64,000 nucleotides of DNA from contig JAVTVX010000026.1 of the NCBI GenBank assembly GCA_033439265.1, positions 1,229,501 to 1,293,500 of the forward strand, in the 5' to 3' direction. This document shows, piece by piece, positions 36,012-49,900 of the stretch (its first letter is position 1; every line of letters starts with the position of its first letter). This stretch comes from Dillenia suffruticosa (Eukaryota; Streptophyta; Magnoliopsida; Dilleniales; Dilleniaceae). A program made the position numbers and the translations under genes. The notes under the pieces were generated by a model. It saw nothing but the letters and a program-made list of their open reading frames with translations, ran no database searches and was not told where the DNA came from.

Positions 36012-36686
36012 CTTAAGAATCTACCTGATGTAAAACTCTTGTTAGAGAGTCAACACCATTCTCAAGCGATCCCTATGGATCCAAAATCTGAGAATGAACT
36101 AAAACCTCATAACCATGTTACAATGGTCATTAGATACTCTCTGTTGTTCCCAGCCAACAGTATGTCACCTACATATGAGAACATGCTCATAAAAGAGTCA
36201 TCGGGGCGTATCTGATAGATACAATGATCCTACTCGATCATTACTAAACCATAAGATATCACCTTCTCGTGAAATCCAAGCGCCGCTGTCTAGATGATGG
36301 CTTAAGGTCGTATTTTGATTTCTAAAATCAATAGACCTTATCCACCTGATCTACTAGAACGAACCCAAAGGGATGCTCCATGTAGATCGCCTCATCTAGA
36401 CTTCCACTACGAAAGCGGTCTTTACGTCCTTGTGATGTGACTCTTGATCTATGTTCGTGACAATCGCTGAAAGATAAACGGATCGAGATAAATTGGACTA
36501 TGACTCCTCGATAGTCCACCCCTCAGTCTAAGTGTAACCCTTGGTTACTAGACGGGTTCTTTATCTCTTCATCAATCCGTTGACCTTTATCTTGACTTTG
36601 AGAACCTACTTGTTCCCAATAGTCCTTCTGCCCTTAGGCAAATCAACTAGGTCCCAGACCCCGTTGATTCTTATCAATTCCTTCTC
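36012..36686 (+). repeat. Inverted duplication inside copia unit 1, left arm
   Basis: A 675-bp arm in the same orientation as units 3 and 4 (corresponding to about 52314-52988). Its reverse complement is at 37001-37675. I found one mismatch in the parts compared. Confidence 0.85.
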
Positions 36687-37000
36687 GAGAATGATTTCCC
36701 TAAGAGAGGTGAAATCAATTAGGACCTTACCCTTTATGCGATGGATTAGCCTAGTGGCTCGGGGAGCCCAGCGGCGGGATACAAGAATCCACTACGGATC
36801 TTGATCTCAGTGGGAGCGATCCATCAAGAGGTAAAGATTTTTCTCTCCTCCTAAGAGTGTCGAGAATGCGTATTTAAACGTTGTTTTCTCGATTGAGGGT
36901 GAGACCCTCATTGCGACTTTAGAGGATGATGAGAAATCTAAACGGTCCGAGAGGCTCTCGAGAGGATGTAAAATGCCGTTTAATGAAGGCCATAAATGAA

Positions 37001-37675
37001 GAGAAGGAATTGATGAGAATCAACGGGGTCTGGGACCTAGTTGATTTGCCTAAGGGCAGAAGGACTATTGGGAACAAGTAGGTTCTCAAAGTCAAGATAA
37101 AGGTCAACGGATTGATGAAGAGATAAAGAACCCGTCTAGTAACCAAGGGTTACACTTAGACTGAGGGGTGGACTATCGAGGAGTCATAGTCCAATTTATC
37201 TCGATCCGTTTATCTTTCAGCGATTGTCACGAACATAGATCAAGAGTCACATCACAAGGACGTAAAGACCGCTTTCGTAGTGGAAGTCTAGATGAGGCGA
37301 TCTACATGGAGCATCCCTTTGGGTTCGTTCTAGTAGATCAGGTGGATAAGGTCTATTGATTTTAGAAATCAAAATACGACCTTAAGCCATCATCTAGACA
37401 GCGGCGCTTGGATTTCACGAGAAGGTGATATCTTATGGTTTAGTAATGATCGAGTAGGATCATTGTATCTATCAGATACGCCCCGATGACTCTTTTATGA
37501 GCATGTTCTCATATGTAGGTGACATACTGTTGGCTGGGAACAACAGAGAGTATCTAATGACCATTGTAACATGGTTATGAGGTTTTAGTTCATTCTCAGA
37601 TTTTGGATCCATAGGGATCGCTTGAGAATGGTGTTGACTCTCTAACAAGAGTTTTACATCAGGTAGATTCTTAAG
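37001..37675 (-). repeat. Inverted duplication inside copia unit 1, right arm
   Basis: Reverse complement of 36012-36686 across a 314-bp spacer (36687-37000). The spacer is the family's next segment (matching about 52989-53300), also inverted. Normal orientation resumes after 37675. Confidence 0.85.
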
Positions 37676-39765
37676 TCTTCGATTATAGTGCCGTTCGTAT
37701 TCGCCTAGGAACACATATTTTCTCGCGGGTCTAACTCACCGTGTGAATGCGAGAAATCGTGGCACAACCCCATAACCTCAAGTGGCTAAGGTCAGGCTGC
37801 CTCCCTGTCCAAAGCTCAATGGGGAACTGACTACTAGTCAGTAGTCTCGTAATACTCTTATCGAAACAGAGTCTCATGTGTAGTTTAGACGAATACTTGC
37901 GTCCTCGCTCGGTTCTTGAAAGTCTGTACTTCTCAAATCTAACTGATTCTCAATCTCGCTTATGAACCTCCTGAAGCAGTCAAATGCCTCAGACTTGTGC
38001 GAGATCAGATAGATGAACCGAAACACACGTAAACATCTATAATTATCTACACAACTCCATTTCCGGCTCTCATGCTTATGAGACCACAATAAAAAGAAGG
38101 AAGGTACAATAGTTAACTGCAATGGAGTCCCAGCTCTCATTGCATCGCCAAATGGTTTTGTCGTCATTTTGCCGACTAGGCAAAACTCACATACGGGTAA
38201 CTCGAATCTGGTTAGCGGGTCCAAGAAACCTCTCGCTACTAACCGATTCATCATCTCTTACCCCATGTGTCTAAGTCTCATTTACATCATCATCTACGCA
38301 ATCAGATGTAAAGTCAATAGTAGAACTACAAAAAAAAAAACCATTACAAGGAGTTGTACCCAGTGCATACATTCCATCATGGATTAAAACCAGAATAATT
38401 TAGAAAATTATCGTATTAAAAACAAGGGAATGATTTCACACATATCGTAGTCAATTTTAGACAAGGTACTAAATTGTAGATCCGTCGAATGCCTACAACA
38501 TTGAGGACGTCATAGCAAGTGTCGTTCCCTCTGACAACGACAAATGATCTGTCCTTAACGTAAATCCTCCAAGTTTAAGGATTCACCTGACGGAACTATA
38601 TTTACGCACTCCTGTCTCGAGTTACGTGGTCGGTTGCTCCTGATTTCAAAGGAGAGAAATCAGCGAGTATTATAGTGAATGAGACAAATCTCACACCACG
38701 TAAAGAAGAAGAATATTGATTTCTGCTCGTCACACTCACGAGCGAAATGACCAAATCTACCTCAAACGTAGCAATTTACTTTGGTCTAATCTAATTCCTT
38801 CTTCTTGCGTTCTTGTACCTCGTTGTCGGTTTTCTTGGATGATTTTTATTACCTAGATCTCGAGTCACGTTCGCTAGGCTTAGCGCCGGGGAAGTCCTTA
38901 CTTGACTCCTCTGAATAAGCATGACTCGAGTGTGGCCTACTCGCCTCTAGGTGCTCCTCATCGAGCTCACAATTTGTATTCACGTCAACGAAAGTACGAA
39001 TACTTTCGTCAAATGTGAAATAGGATTTCACGGTTTCCCATGAATCAGGTAAAAAAATGGATCACATCCAATACCCAAATTCCATCCGAAATTTACTCGT
39101 CCGTATATATTAACTCGGTGATCATACTCGCCATTTGCTTCATTGTATGATTAACCCTTTTCTTCTGCATCCTCACATAGGAGCCGAAGAGAGCAACACT
39201 ATGCTCTTTTGGGACGAGTCGAACCGACGTGTTCATAAAATATGACTCGAAAAACGAGACTAAGTCATCGTGTATGCCACTGTTAAGCGTTGCCCTAACT
39301 TGACAAATCTTTTGTCCCATACACGATAGATCTCTTTATCTCGTATATTCTGAGGCGCGGTACCCACCCTGGGGCCCATCATCTCTTGCCTCAGATTCCC
39401 GTTAGATTTTTGTCTCTCGAGAATAAACCGAATCTACTCATAAAATCGCGCAGATCATATCATTCAGTTTACTCTCCTTGCAAAAATTTACAAAAATTTA
39501 ATACGACAGTTCTCAACGCATTAAGAGAGATATTTGTGACTTGGAGATGCTTATTATCTCATTTTTGTACGCCCTACGAATCATCAAGACCAAAATGACT
39601 TGAATACGACCCCAAAGCGAGCGTATGAGTCAACGGACACCATACACCACAACTTGGAATCGCATCTTACCATTTGGATTGTGATTCGGCATACAAAAAC
39701 CCACAAAAAGTCACATTTATGGATGTAGGACCCCCAAAAATTGAAAAAATTCAATTTTAAGCGTT

Positions 39766-40330
39766 CTCACGCGCCGCACGGGGACCGTCACGCGCCGCCG
39801 CTCGCCGGCGGTGCGATCCACGCGCCGCCGCGCGCCTCCACGCGCCGGCGGTGAGCCTCCACGCGCTGCCACGCGCCTCCACGCGCTGGCAGCAGTCTGG
39901 CTCACGCGCCAGACGCGCGGCCCGGCTCAGACGCGCTGCCACGCGCCTGGCGCGGCTCGGCTCACGCGCGCCCAGTCGCGGGGCGCGGCTCACGCGCCTT
40001 CACGCGCTGAGCCGTGTTGAGCCGGTCAGACCGGGTCGGTCAACGGGTCAAGGTTGACCCGACTGACCCGGTCAACGGGTCAGGGGTTGACCCGACTGAC
40101 CCGGTCAACGGGTCAGGGGTTGACCCGACTGACCGGTCAACGGGTTCGAGTCCGACCCGGTCGGGTCGGTTGCGGGTCGGACCGGGTCAGGGTCCGACCC
40201 GATCCGCTGACCCCCCTGCCCGTTCACGCGCCTGTGTGGAGCGTGAAGTCCACGCGCCTAGCAGACGCGCCTTCTGGCGCGTGGGTGTCACGCGCCCGCG
40301 GGTTTGGGCCGGTTCTTCTTCGCCCGACGG
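39766..40330. repeat. GC-rich, repeat-packed leader of copia unit 1
   Basis: Two repeat styles adjoin between primer binding site and gag. About 39768-40013 is full of CACGCGCC/CACGCGCT units. From about 40020 to 40200 a 33-bp unit (GACCCGACTGACCCGGTCAA core) repeats about three times. The same zone occurs at 43182-43407, 48905-49440 and 55422-55885. It is very CpG-rich against an AT-rich background. The long open frames across it are by-products of composition. Confidence 0.85.
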
Positions 40331-40847
40331 GTCCTGCAACGGGTTTTTCGACCCGTTTTCTGGAAAACTCGATTCCGGCTGTTGTTTCTTGCATTTTTCG
40401 ACTGGGAAAAATTTGTGGGTATCCTCCAAACATCCTACACTCGATTTTAGGAGGATTCAAGCCCAAAAATGGTGGGATTCAACCACCCCAGTCGCGGCCC
40501 TCCGCGGCCATTCAGAAATCCCAGTTTCCGGCACCCAAATCACACAATAAAATATATAAAACCGTAGATCTAGATGCAAGGAACTCATTTCTATCATTTT
40601 CATGCATCGATCCGCCCTCTAAAGCCACAGATCTAAGGGTTTTATGTCCGTAGGGTCGCAAACTTCGACCGGACTTTTCATGGCCCAAACATGCTCCGAA
40701 AATTAAACAAAAAATATATTTGTGATCCCTGGGCCATGGGTATTCTTGCAGTGTTCTCGGATTCACGAAACTCATCCGTGATCCGGACCCCAAAATTTTA
40801 AAAACCCCAAAAATAATTCCGAAAATTATTAAATTAAATCCAACGAC

Positions 40848-40860
40848 CGCTCTGATACCA
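40848..40860 (-). other. Primer binding site of copia unit 1
   Basis: On the minus strand TGGTATCAGAGCG, complementary to the 3' end of plant initiator Met-tRNA, one base from the LTR terminus at 40862. This fixes the orientation of the family as minus. Confidence 0.85.
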
Positions 40861-43407
40861 ATGTTGGATTTAATCGCGCATGCGGAAGCGAGAATTAAAT
40901 AGATCGGAATTTTCGGGATAAATACCTATATTGGGCGGATCGCTCCCACTGAGATCAAGATCCGTAGTGGATTCTTGTATCCCGCCGCTGGGCTCCCCGA
41001 GCCACTAGGCTAATCCATCGCATAAAGGGTAAGGTCCTAATTGATTTCACCTCTCTTAGGGAAATCATTCTCAAGAAATATAGTATTACGAGACTCAGTC
41101 TCGATTATAGTGCCGTTCGTATTCGCCTAGGAACACATATTTTCTCGCGGGTCTAACTCACCGTGTGAATGCGAGAAATCGTGGCACAACCCCATAACCT
41201 CAAGTGGCTAAGGTCAGGCTGCCTCCCTGTCCAAAGCTCAATGGGGAACTGACTACTAGTCAGTAGTCTCGTAATACTCTTATCGAAACAGAGTCTCATG
41301 TGTAGTTTAGACGAATACTTGCGTCCTCGCTCGGTTCTTGAAAGTCTGTACTTCTCAAATCTAACTGATTCTCAATCTCGCTTATGAACCTCCTGAAGCA
41401 GTCAAATGCCTCAGACTTGTGCGAGATCAGATAGATGAACCGAAACACACGTAAACATCTATAATTATCTACACAACTCCATTTCCGGCTCTCATGCTTA
41501 TGAGACCACAATAAAAAGAAGGAAGGTACAATAGTTAACTGCAATGGAGTCCCAGCTCTCATTGCATCGCCAAATGGTTTTGTCGTCATTTTGCCGACTA
41601 GGCAAAACTCACATACGGGTAACTCGAATCTGGTTAGCGGGTCCAAGAAACCTCTCGCTACTAACCGATTCATCATCTCTTACCCCATGTGTCTAAGTCT
41701 CATTTACATCATCATCTACGCAATCAGATGTAAAGTCAATAGTAGAACTACAAAAAAAAAAAAACCATTACAAGGAGTTGTACCCAGTGCATACATTCCA
41801 TCATGGATTAAAACCAGAATAATTTAGAAAATTATCGTATTAAAAACAAGGGAATGATTTCACACATATCGTAGTCAATTTTAGACAAGGTACTAAATTG
41901 TAGATCCGTCGAATGCCTACAACATTGAGGACGTCATAGCAAGTGTCGTTCCCTCTGACAACGACAAATGATCTGTCCTTAACGTAAATCCTCCAAGTTT
42001 AAGGATTCACCTGACGGAACTATATTTACGCACTCCTGTCTCGAGTTACGTGGTCGGTTGCTCCTGATTTCAAAGGAGAGAAATCAGCGAGTATTATAGT
42101 GAATGAGACAAATCTCACACCACGTAAAGAAGAAGAATATTGATTTCTGCTCGTCACACTCACGAGCGAAATGACCAAATCTACCTCAAACGTAGCAATT
42201 TACTTTGGTCTAATCTAATTCCTTCTTCTTGCGTTCTTGTACCTCGTTGTCGGTTTTCTTGGATGATTTTTATTACCTAGATCTCGAGTCACGTTCGCTA
42301 GGCTTAGCGCCGGGGAAGTCCTTACTTGACTCCTCTGAATAAGCATGACTCGAGTGTGGCCTACTCGCCTCTAGGTGCTCCTCATCGAGCTCACAATTTG
42401 TATTCACGTCAACGAAAGTACGAATACTTTCGTCAAATGTGAAATAGGATTTCACGGTTTCCCATGAATCAGGTAAAAAAATGGATCACATCCAATACCC
42501 AAATTCCATCCGAAATTTACTCGTCCGTATATATTAACTCGGTGATCATACTCGCCATTTGCTTCATTGTATGATTAACCCTTTTCTTCTGCATCCTCAC
42601 ATAGGAGCCGAAGAGAGCAACACTATGCTCTTTTGGGACGAGTCGAACCGACGTGTTCATAAAATATGACTCGAAAAACGAGACTAAGTCATCGTGTATG
42701 CCACTGTTAAGCGTTGCCCTAACTTGACAAATCTTTTATACCATACACGATAGATCTCTTTATCTCGTATATTCTGAGGCGTGGTGCCCACCCTGAGGCC
42801 CATCATCTCGTGCCTCAGATTCCCGTTAGATTTTGCATCTCGAGAATAAACTGAATCTTCTGATAAAATCGCGTAGATCACATCATTCAGTTTGCTCTCC
42901 TTGCAAAAATTTAATACGACAGTTCTCAACGCATTAAGAGAGACATATGTGACTTGGAGATGCTTATTATCACATTTTTGTACGCCCTACGAATCATGAA
43001 GACCAAAATGACTTGAGTACGACCCCAAAGCGAGCGTATGAGTCAACGGACACCATACACCACAACTTGGAATCGCATCTTACCATTTGGACTGTGATTC
43101 GGCACACAAAAACCCACAAAAAATCACATTTATGGATGTAGGACCCCCAAAAAATTGAAAAAATTCAATTTTTAGCGACTTCACGCGCCGCCCGGGGGCC
43201 CACACGCGCCGCCGCTCGCCGGCGGTGCGATCCACGCGCCGCCGCGCGCCTCCACGCGCCGGCGGTGAGCCTCCACGCGCTGCCACGCGCCTCCACGCGC
43301 TGGCAGCAGTCTGGCTCACTCGCCAGACGCGCGGCGCGGCTCATACGCGCTGCCACGCGCCAGGGCCGGCTCGGCTCACGCGCGCCCAGTCGCGGCGCGC
43401 GGCTCAC

Positions 43408-43884
43408 TGGATTTAATCGCGCATGCGGAAGCGTGAATTAAATAGATCGGAATTTTCGGGATAAATACCTCTATTGGGCGGTCTCCAAAATCTACCGTGT
43501 CGCGATGTCCCTCGAACGGATCGCACGGTCGGATGGTGATCACGCAATCGAACCACCACCTCAAATCCACGACGCCTCAAGCCTCGTGTCCGGTGAATCG
43601 TCTGACGATGGGAGATTTTCCTACGCGAAAATCTCCATCCCTCTCTCTATTCTCTCTCTAGAGAATATGTGAAACCCTAGCCTCCATAGTAGCCTCCCAT
43701 GGCTTCTCTCAACACACAAGGTAGGAATCATACTTTCTCAATTGAATCAAGAGAATAATCTCCATTAGGGTTAAGATTTGGGAGTTACCAAATAATATTA
43801 GTTAATATTGGTAAGTAATAATGGGAGTTACCCCATTATCTCATTCTTACCAAATTGCCCCACAATGGGCATAAATAACCTACA
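43408..43884 (-). repeat. Internal LTR of the copia array (diverged copy)
   Basis: Shares the whole LTR layout from TGGATTTAATCGCG to AATAACCTACA and is followed by the same polypurine-tract complement. More different from the outer LTR than the 49901 copy is. Confidence 0.85.
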
Positions 43885-46800
43885 TCTCCCACTTGCACAT
43901 TAGGGCATTTCATTTTCGTCAATCACAAGATCGCAACTCATGCGATTTATCACATCACCCTACTGGACCTTCATACTGGATTGGGCGTCGTGCGACCGGC
44001 GAGTACACCTGCAAGCAAAGACTTCTCGATACACCTGTTAGGATGATCGAGAAGTCACTGTTAGTATAAAAATAACTCGCTATACCCCAGACTCAATGTA
44101 TTTACATCCATCGAGCCACTTTCCTCATCGAAAGTGATCCCCAATCAATTTGCTCGACTATGTATTCATTATTATGTTTGAATCCCAACATGGATTAACA
44201 CAATAGGTCAACCTATGAATACATTACAATGATGTAATGACTATTGGCCTTCCTTTTCCCAAACTCGAATCTATCGGTCTCAATTCAGCTGCTTTCCTAG
44301 ACCTGCCCCTTAGACCTCAATTTATCTTCCGGGCCATAGGTAAACAGACTAAAGTAGCAACACTGAACCAATACTTCTAGAGACAGCCGAAAGTAATAAG
44401 GGCATAAGAGATCCCACCCAATGGATCTCAGGTCTCACACAGTGGGAACCGGGGATCATGATCATACTATCGTCTCAAATAATAGCTCCCACTATCCCAT
44501 GGTCATCTCATCACACGTGGTATGAAACACGTGCCACAGTGTTATTCCCCCATCTCTCAAAGGGCATATGTCAGATTTCTCTAACACTGTACAGGTACGG
44601 GACTCAGTCTACACATAAGACTTTACCCAGAGATCTCAGAGAGAGCAACTCAGAGACAATATCACAAATCGCAGGTGATATCTGAGATCTCATACCTGGC
44701 TGCTTACAGGCAACATGGATGTGGGTATTTCCATGTCGGTCATATCGCATATGACCTCATCCTGAACACATATCAGGGCGACTTATGTTCTAGTAGGGCT
44801 ACTCTCAAAGCCTCTTACGACTAGAATCCGTCTCATCTCCGCTCACTCAGAGTCGGAGGTGGTCACTCGTGTGAGAGAATCGACCATGCCTGCCTGACAC
44901 ATCTTTTAATCACAAGATCACAATATATGACAACAAATAGTGCATGAATTAAATATGTGACCCAATAGTGCATGCATGTCATATATTAAAATAAGCATCT
45001 AAAACAGTATATAAGGAGAAATGTTAAAGTACACTAAACCCAATGATTCCTTATCTCACAAAGGAATCTCTCACAACGGGTTTTCTGAAGAGATCAGCTC
45101 TCATGCTGAGGTGTACTTAGATGTCACAATACCCTTCTCGGTAATATCTCTCATAGTGGTCTTCGGTATTAATGTGTTTGGCTTTACTATTACACTTAGG
45201 GTCTCTTTTGATGACAGTGTCGGTCTGATTATCACAATAATCATCACTGACCTCCCACTATCTGTCACAATCCCTAAGTCTTCCAAAAAATTTCTGAAGC
45301 CAACTATTCTCATAAACTGCAATTGAGCACACTACAAGCTCAGTCTCTATAGTAAATAGAGATATACAGGTTCTCTTCTTACTGCTCTAAGAAGATAAAA
45401 CCTTTTGCGTTTATTCAGATCACTACTCCCAATCAGTATCTGAATCTCAACCACAAAACGCAAATCACCTCATCCGTAACACATGGAGAGATCCGCAGTT
45501 CAAATGAGATATTTCAGAATCCTTTTTCACTGCTCTACAGTGATCCCTTCTAGGATTCTATTAATACCTACTCACCAGATCGACCATTAAATAAACGTCT
45601 GGTTATGTATGCCTCATCGCATACATCAAATTGTATATCACACGTGTATACCTCATCGCATACACTAGAAATGTATTTTGCACTGGAATAAGGGATTCTG
45701 CTCATCTCCCTTATTTCTTTATAAATTCTAGGGCATGTGTCAAGATTCAAGTCTTTTTATCTTTAACGATTAGAGTATCTTTTAGGTTGTCATCGCTCTT
45801 CTCGAAATGCTTAAGAATCTACCTGATGTAAAACTCTTGTTAAAGAGTCAACACCATTCTCAAGCGATCCCTATGGATCCAAAATCTGAGAATGAACTAA
45901 AACCTCATAACGATGTTACAATGGTCATTAGATACTCTCTGTTGTTCCCAGCCAACAGTATGTCACCTACATATGCGAACATGCTCATAAAGGAGTTATC
46001 GGGACGTATCAGATATATGCAATGATCCTACTCGATCATTACAAAACCATAAGATATCACCTTCTCGTGAAATCTCAAGCGCCGCTGTCTAGATGATGGC
46101 TTAAGGTCATATGTTGATTTCGAAAATCAATAGACCTTATACATCTGATCTACTAGAACGAACCCAGAGGGATGCTCCATGTAGATCGCCTCATCTTTAC
46201 TTCCAATACGAAAGCGGTATTTACATCCTTGTAATATGACTCCTAATCCATGTTCGTGACAATCGCTGAAAGATAAACGGATCGAGATAAATTGGACTAT
46301 GACTCCTCGATAGTCCACCCCACAGTCTAAGTGTAACCCTTGGTTACTAGACGGGTCCTTTACCTCTTCATCAATCCGTTAACCTTTATCTTGACTTTGA
46401 GAACCTACTTGTTCCCAATAGTTCTTCCGCCCTTAGGCAAATCAACTAGGTCCCAGACCCCGTTGATTCTCATCAATTCCTTCTCTTCATTTATGACCTT
46501 CAATAAACGGTATTTTGCATCTTTTGCAGAACTCTCGAGAGCCTCTCGGACCGTTTTAGATTTCTCATCTTTTGCAACGAGGGTCTCACCCTCAATCGAG
46601 AAACAACGTTTAAATACGCATTCTCGATACTCTTAGGAGGAGAGAAAAATCTTTACCTCTTGATGGATCGCTCCCACTGAGATCAAGATCCGTAGTGGAT
46701 TCTTGTATCCCGCCGTTGGGCTCCCCGAGCCACTAAGCTCATCCATCGCATAAAGGGTAGGGTCCAAATTGATTTCACCTCTCTTAGGGAAATCATTCTC

Positions 46801-49800
46801 AAGAAATATAGTATTACGAGACTCAATCTCGATTATAGTGCCGTTCGTGTTCGCGTAGGAACACATATTTTCTCGCGGGTCTAACTAACCGTGTGAATGC
46901 GAGAAATCGTGGCACAACCCCATAACCTCAAGTGGCTAAGGTCAGGCTGCCTCCCTGTCCTAAGCTCAATGGGGAACTGACTACTAGTCAGTAGTCTCGT
47001 AATACTCTTATCGAAACAGAGTCCCATGTGTAGTTTAGACGAATACTTGCGTTCTCGCTCGGTTCTAAGAGTCTTATTGACTCTCAATCTCGCTTATGAA
47101 CCTCCTGAAGCAGTTTAATGCCTCAGACTGATGCGAGATCAGATTGATGAACCGAAACGCACGTAAGCGTCTATAAGCATCATTTTTTACACAACTCCAT
47201 TTCCGGCTCTCATGCTCATGAGACCACAATAAAAAGAAGGAAAACACAATAGTTAACTGCAATGGAGTCCCAGCTCTCATTGCATCGCCAAATGGTTTTC
47301 TCGTCATTTTGCCGACTAGGCAAAACTCACATACGGGTAACTCGAATCTGGTTAGCGGGTCCAAGAAACCTCTCGCTACTAACCGATTCATCATCTCTTA
47401 CCCCATGTGTCTAAGTCTACTATGTCATTCATTTACATCATCATCTACGCAATCAGATGTAAAGTCAATAGTAGAACTACTAAAAACCATTAGAAAGAGT
47501 AATACCCAATGCATACATTTCATCATGGATTAAAACCAGAATAATTCAGAAAATTGTCGTATTAAAAACAATGGAATAATTTCACGCATATCGTAGTCAA
47601 TTTTAGACAAGGTACAAATTTGTAGATCCGTCAAATACCTACAATATTGAGGACGTCATAGCAAGTGTCGTTCCCTCTGACAACGACGAATGCTCTGTCC
47701 TTAACGTAAATCCTCCAAACTTAAGGATTCACTTGACGGATTACGCACTCCTATCTCGAGTTACGTGGTCGGTTGCTCCTGATTCCAAAGAAGAGAAATC
47801 AGCGAGTATTATAGTGAATGAGAAAAATCTCACACCACGTAAAGAAGAAGAATATTTATTTCTGCTAGTCACACTCACGAGCGAAATGACCAAATCTACC
47901 TCAAACGTAGCAATTTCTTTGGTATAAACAAATTCCTTCTTCTTGCGTTCTTGTACCTCGTTGTCGGTTTTGTCGGATGATTTTTATTACCTAGATCTCG
48001 AGTCTCGTTCGCTAGGCTTAGTGCCGGGGAAGTCCTTACTTGACTCCTCTGAATAAGCATGACTCGAGTGTGGCCTACTCGCCTCTAGGTGCTCCTCATC
48101 GAGATCACAATATGTACTCACGTCAACGAAAGTACGAATACTTTCGTCAAATGTGAGATAGTATTTCACGGTTTCCCATGAATCAGGTAAAAAACTGGAT
48201 CACATCCAGTACCTAAATTTCATCCGAAATTTACTCGTCCGTATATATTAACTCGGTGATCATACTCGCCATTTGCTTCATTGTATGATTAACCCTTTTC
48301 TTCTGCATCCTCACATAGGAGCCGAAGAGAGCAACACTATGCTCTTATGGGACGAGTCGAACCGACGTGTTCATAAAATATGACTCGAAAAACGAGACTA
48401 AGTCATCGTGTATGCCACTGTTAAGCGTTGCCCTAACTTGACAAATCTTTTGTCCCATACACGATAGATCTCTTTATCTCGTATATTCTGAGGCGCGGTA
48501 CCCACCCTGGGGCCCATCATCTCTTGCCTCAGATTCCCGTTAGATTTTTGTCTCTCGAGAATAAACCGAATCTACTCATAAAATCGCGCAGATCATATCA
48601 TTCAGTTTACTCTCCTTGCAAAAATTTAAAAAAAATTTAATACGACAGTTCTCAACGCATTAAGAGAGATATTTGTGACTTGGAGATGCTTATTATCTCA
48701 TTTTTGTACGCCCTACGAATCATCAAGACCAAAATGACTTGAATACGACCCCAAAGCGAGCGTATGAGTCAACGGACACCATACACCACAACTTGGAATC
48801 GCATCTTACCATTTGGATTGTGATTCGGCATACAAAAACCCACAAAAAGTCACATTTATGGATGTAGGACCCCCAAAAATTGAAAAAATTCAATTTTAAG
48901 CGTTCTCACGCGCCGCACGGGGACCGTCACGCGCCGCCGCTCGCCGGCGGTGCGATCCACGCGCCGCCGCGCGCCTCCACGCGCCGGCGGTGAGCCTCCA
49001 CGCGCTGCCACGCGCCTCCACGCGCTGGCAGCAGTCTGGCTCACGCGCCAGACGCGCGGCCCGGCTCAGACGCGCTGCCACGCGCCTGGCCCGGCTCGGC
49101 TCACGCGCGCCCAGTCGCGGGGCGCGGCTCACGCGCCTTCACGCGCTGAGCCGTGTTGAGCCGGTCAGACCGGGTCGGTCAACGGGTCAAGGTTGACCCG
49201 ACTGACCCGGTCAACGGGTCAGGGGTTGACCCGACTGACCGGTCAACGGGTTCGAGTCCGACCCGGTCGGGTCGGTTTGCGGGTCGGACCGGGTCAGGGT
49301 CCGACCCGATCCGCTGACCCTGCCCGTTCACGCGCCTGTGTGGCGCGTGAAGTCCACGCGCCTAGCAGACGCGCCTCCTGGCGCGTGCGTGTCACGTGCC
49401 CGCGGGTCTGGGCCGGTTCTTCTTCGCCCGACGGGTCCTGTAACGGGTTTTTAGACCCGTTTTCTGGAAAACACCAATCCGGCTGTTTTTTCTTGCATTT
49501 TTCGACTGGGAAATATTTGTAGGTATCCTCCAAACATCCTACACTCGATTTTAGGAGGATTCAATCCCAAAAATTCTGGAAATCAACCACCCCAGTCGCG
49601 GCCCTCCGCGGCCATTCGGAAATCCCAGTTTCCGGCACCCAAAACTCACAATAAAAGACATAAAACAATAGATCTAGATGCAAGGAACACATTTATAATT
49701 TTTTCATGTATCGATCCGCCCTCTAAAGCTACAGATCTAAGGGTTTTATGTCCGTAGGGTCGCAAACTTCGACCGGACATTTCATGGCCCAAACATGCTC

Positions 49801-49900
49801 CGAAAATTAAACAAAAAATATATTTGTAATCCTTGGGCCATGGGTATTCCTACGGTGTTCTCGGATTCACGAAACTCATCCGTGATCCGGACCCCAAAAT

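Noticed and set aside
40050-40160. CRISPR-like evenly spaced repeats
   Set aside because: The 33-bp units abut without unique spacers, in a plant retroelement leader; this is a minisatellite.
40014-40653. Long open frames (178-199 residues, Arg/Pro/Thr-rich) in the GC-rich zone
   Set aside because: They follow a repeat-packed, CpG-rich leader with few stop codons by composition; several frames on both strands are open at once, and no domain is recognisable.
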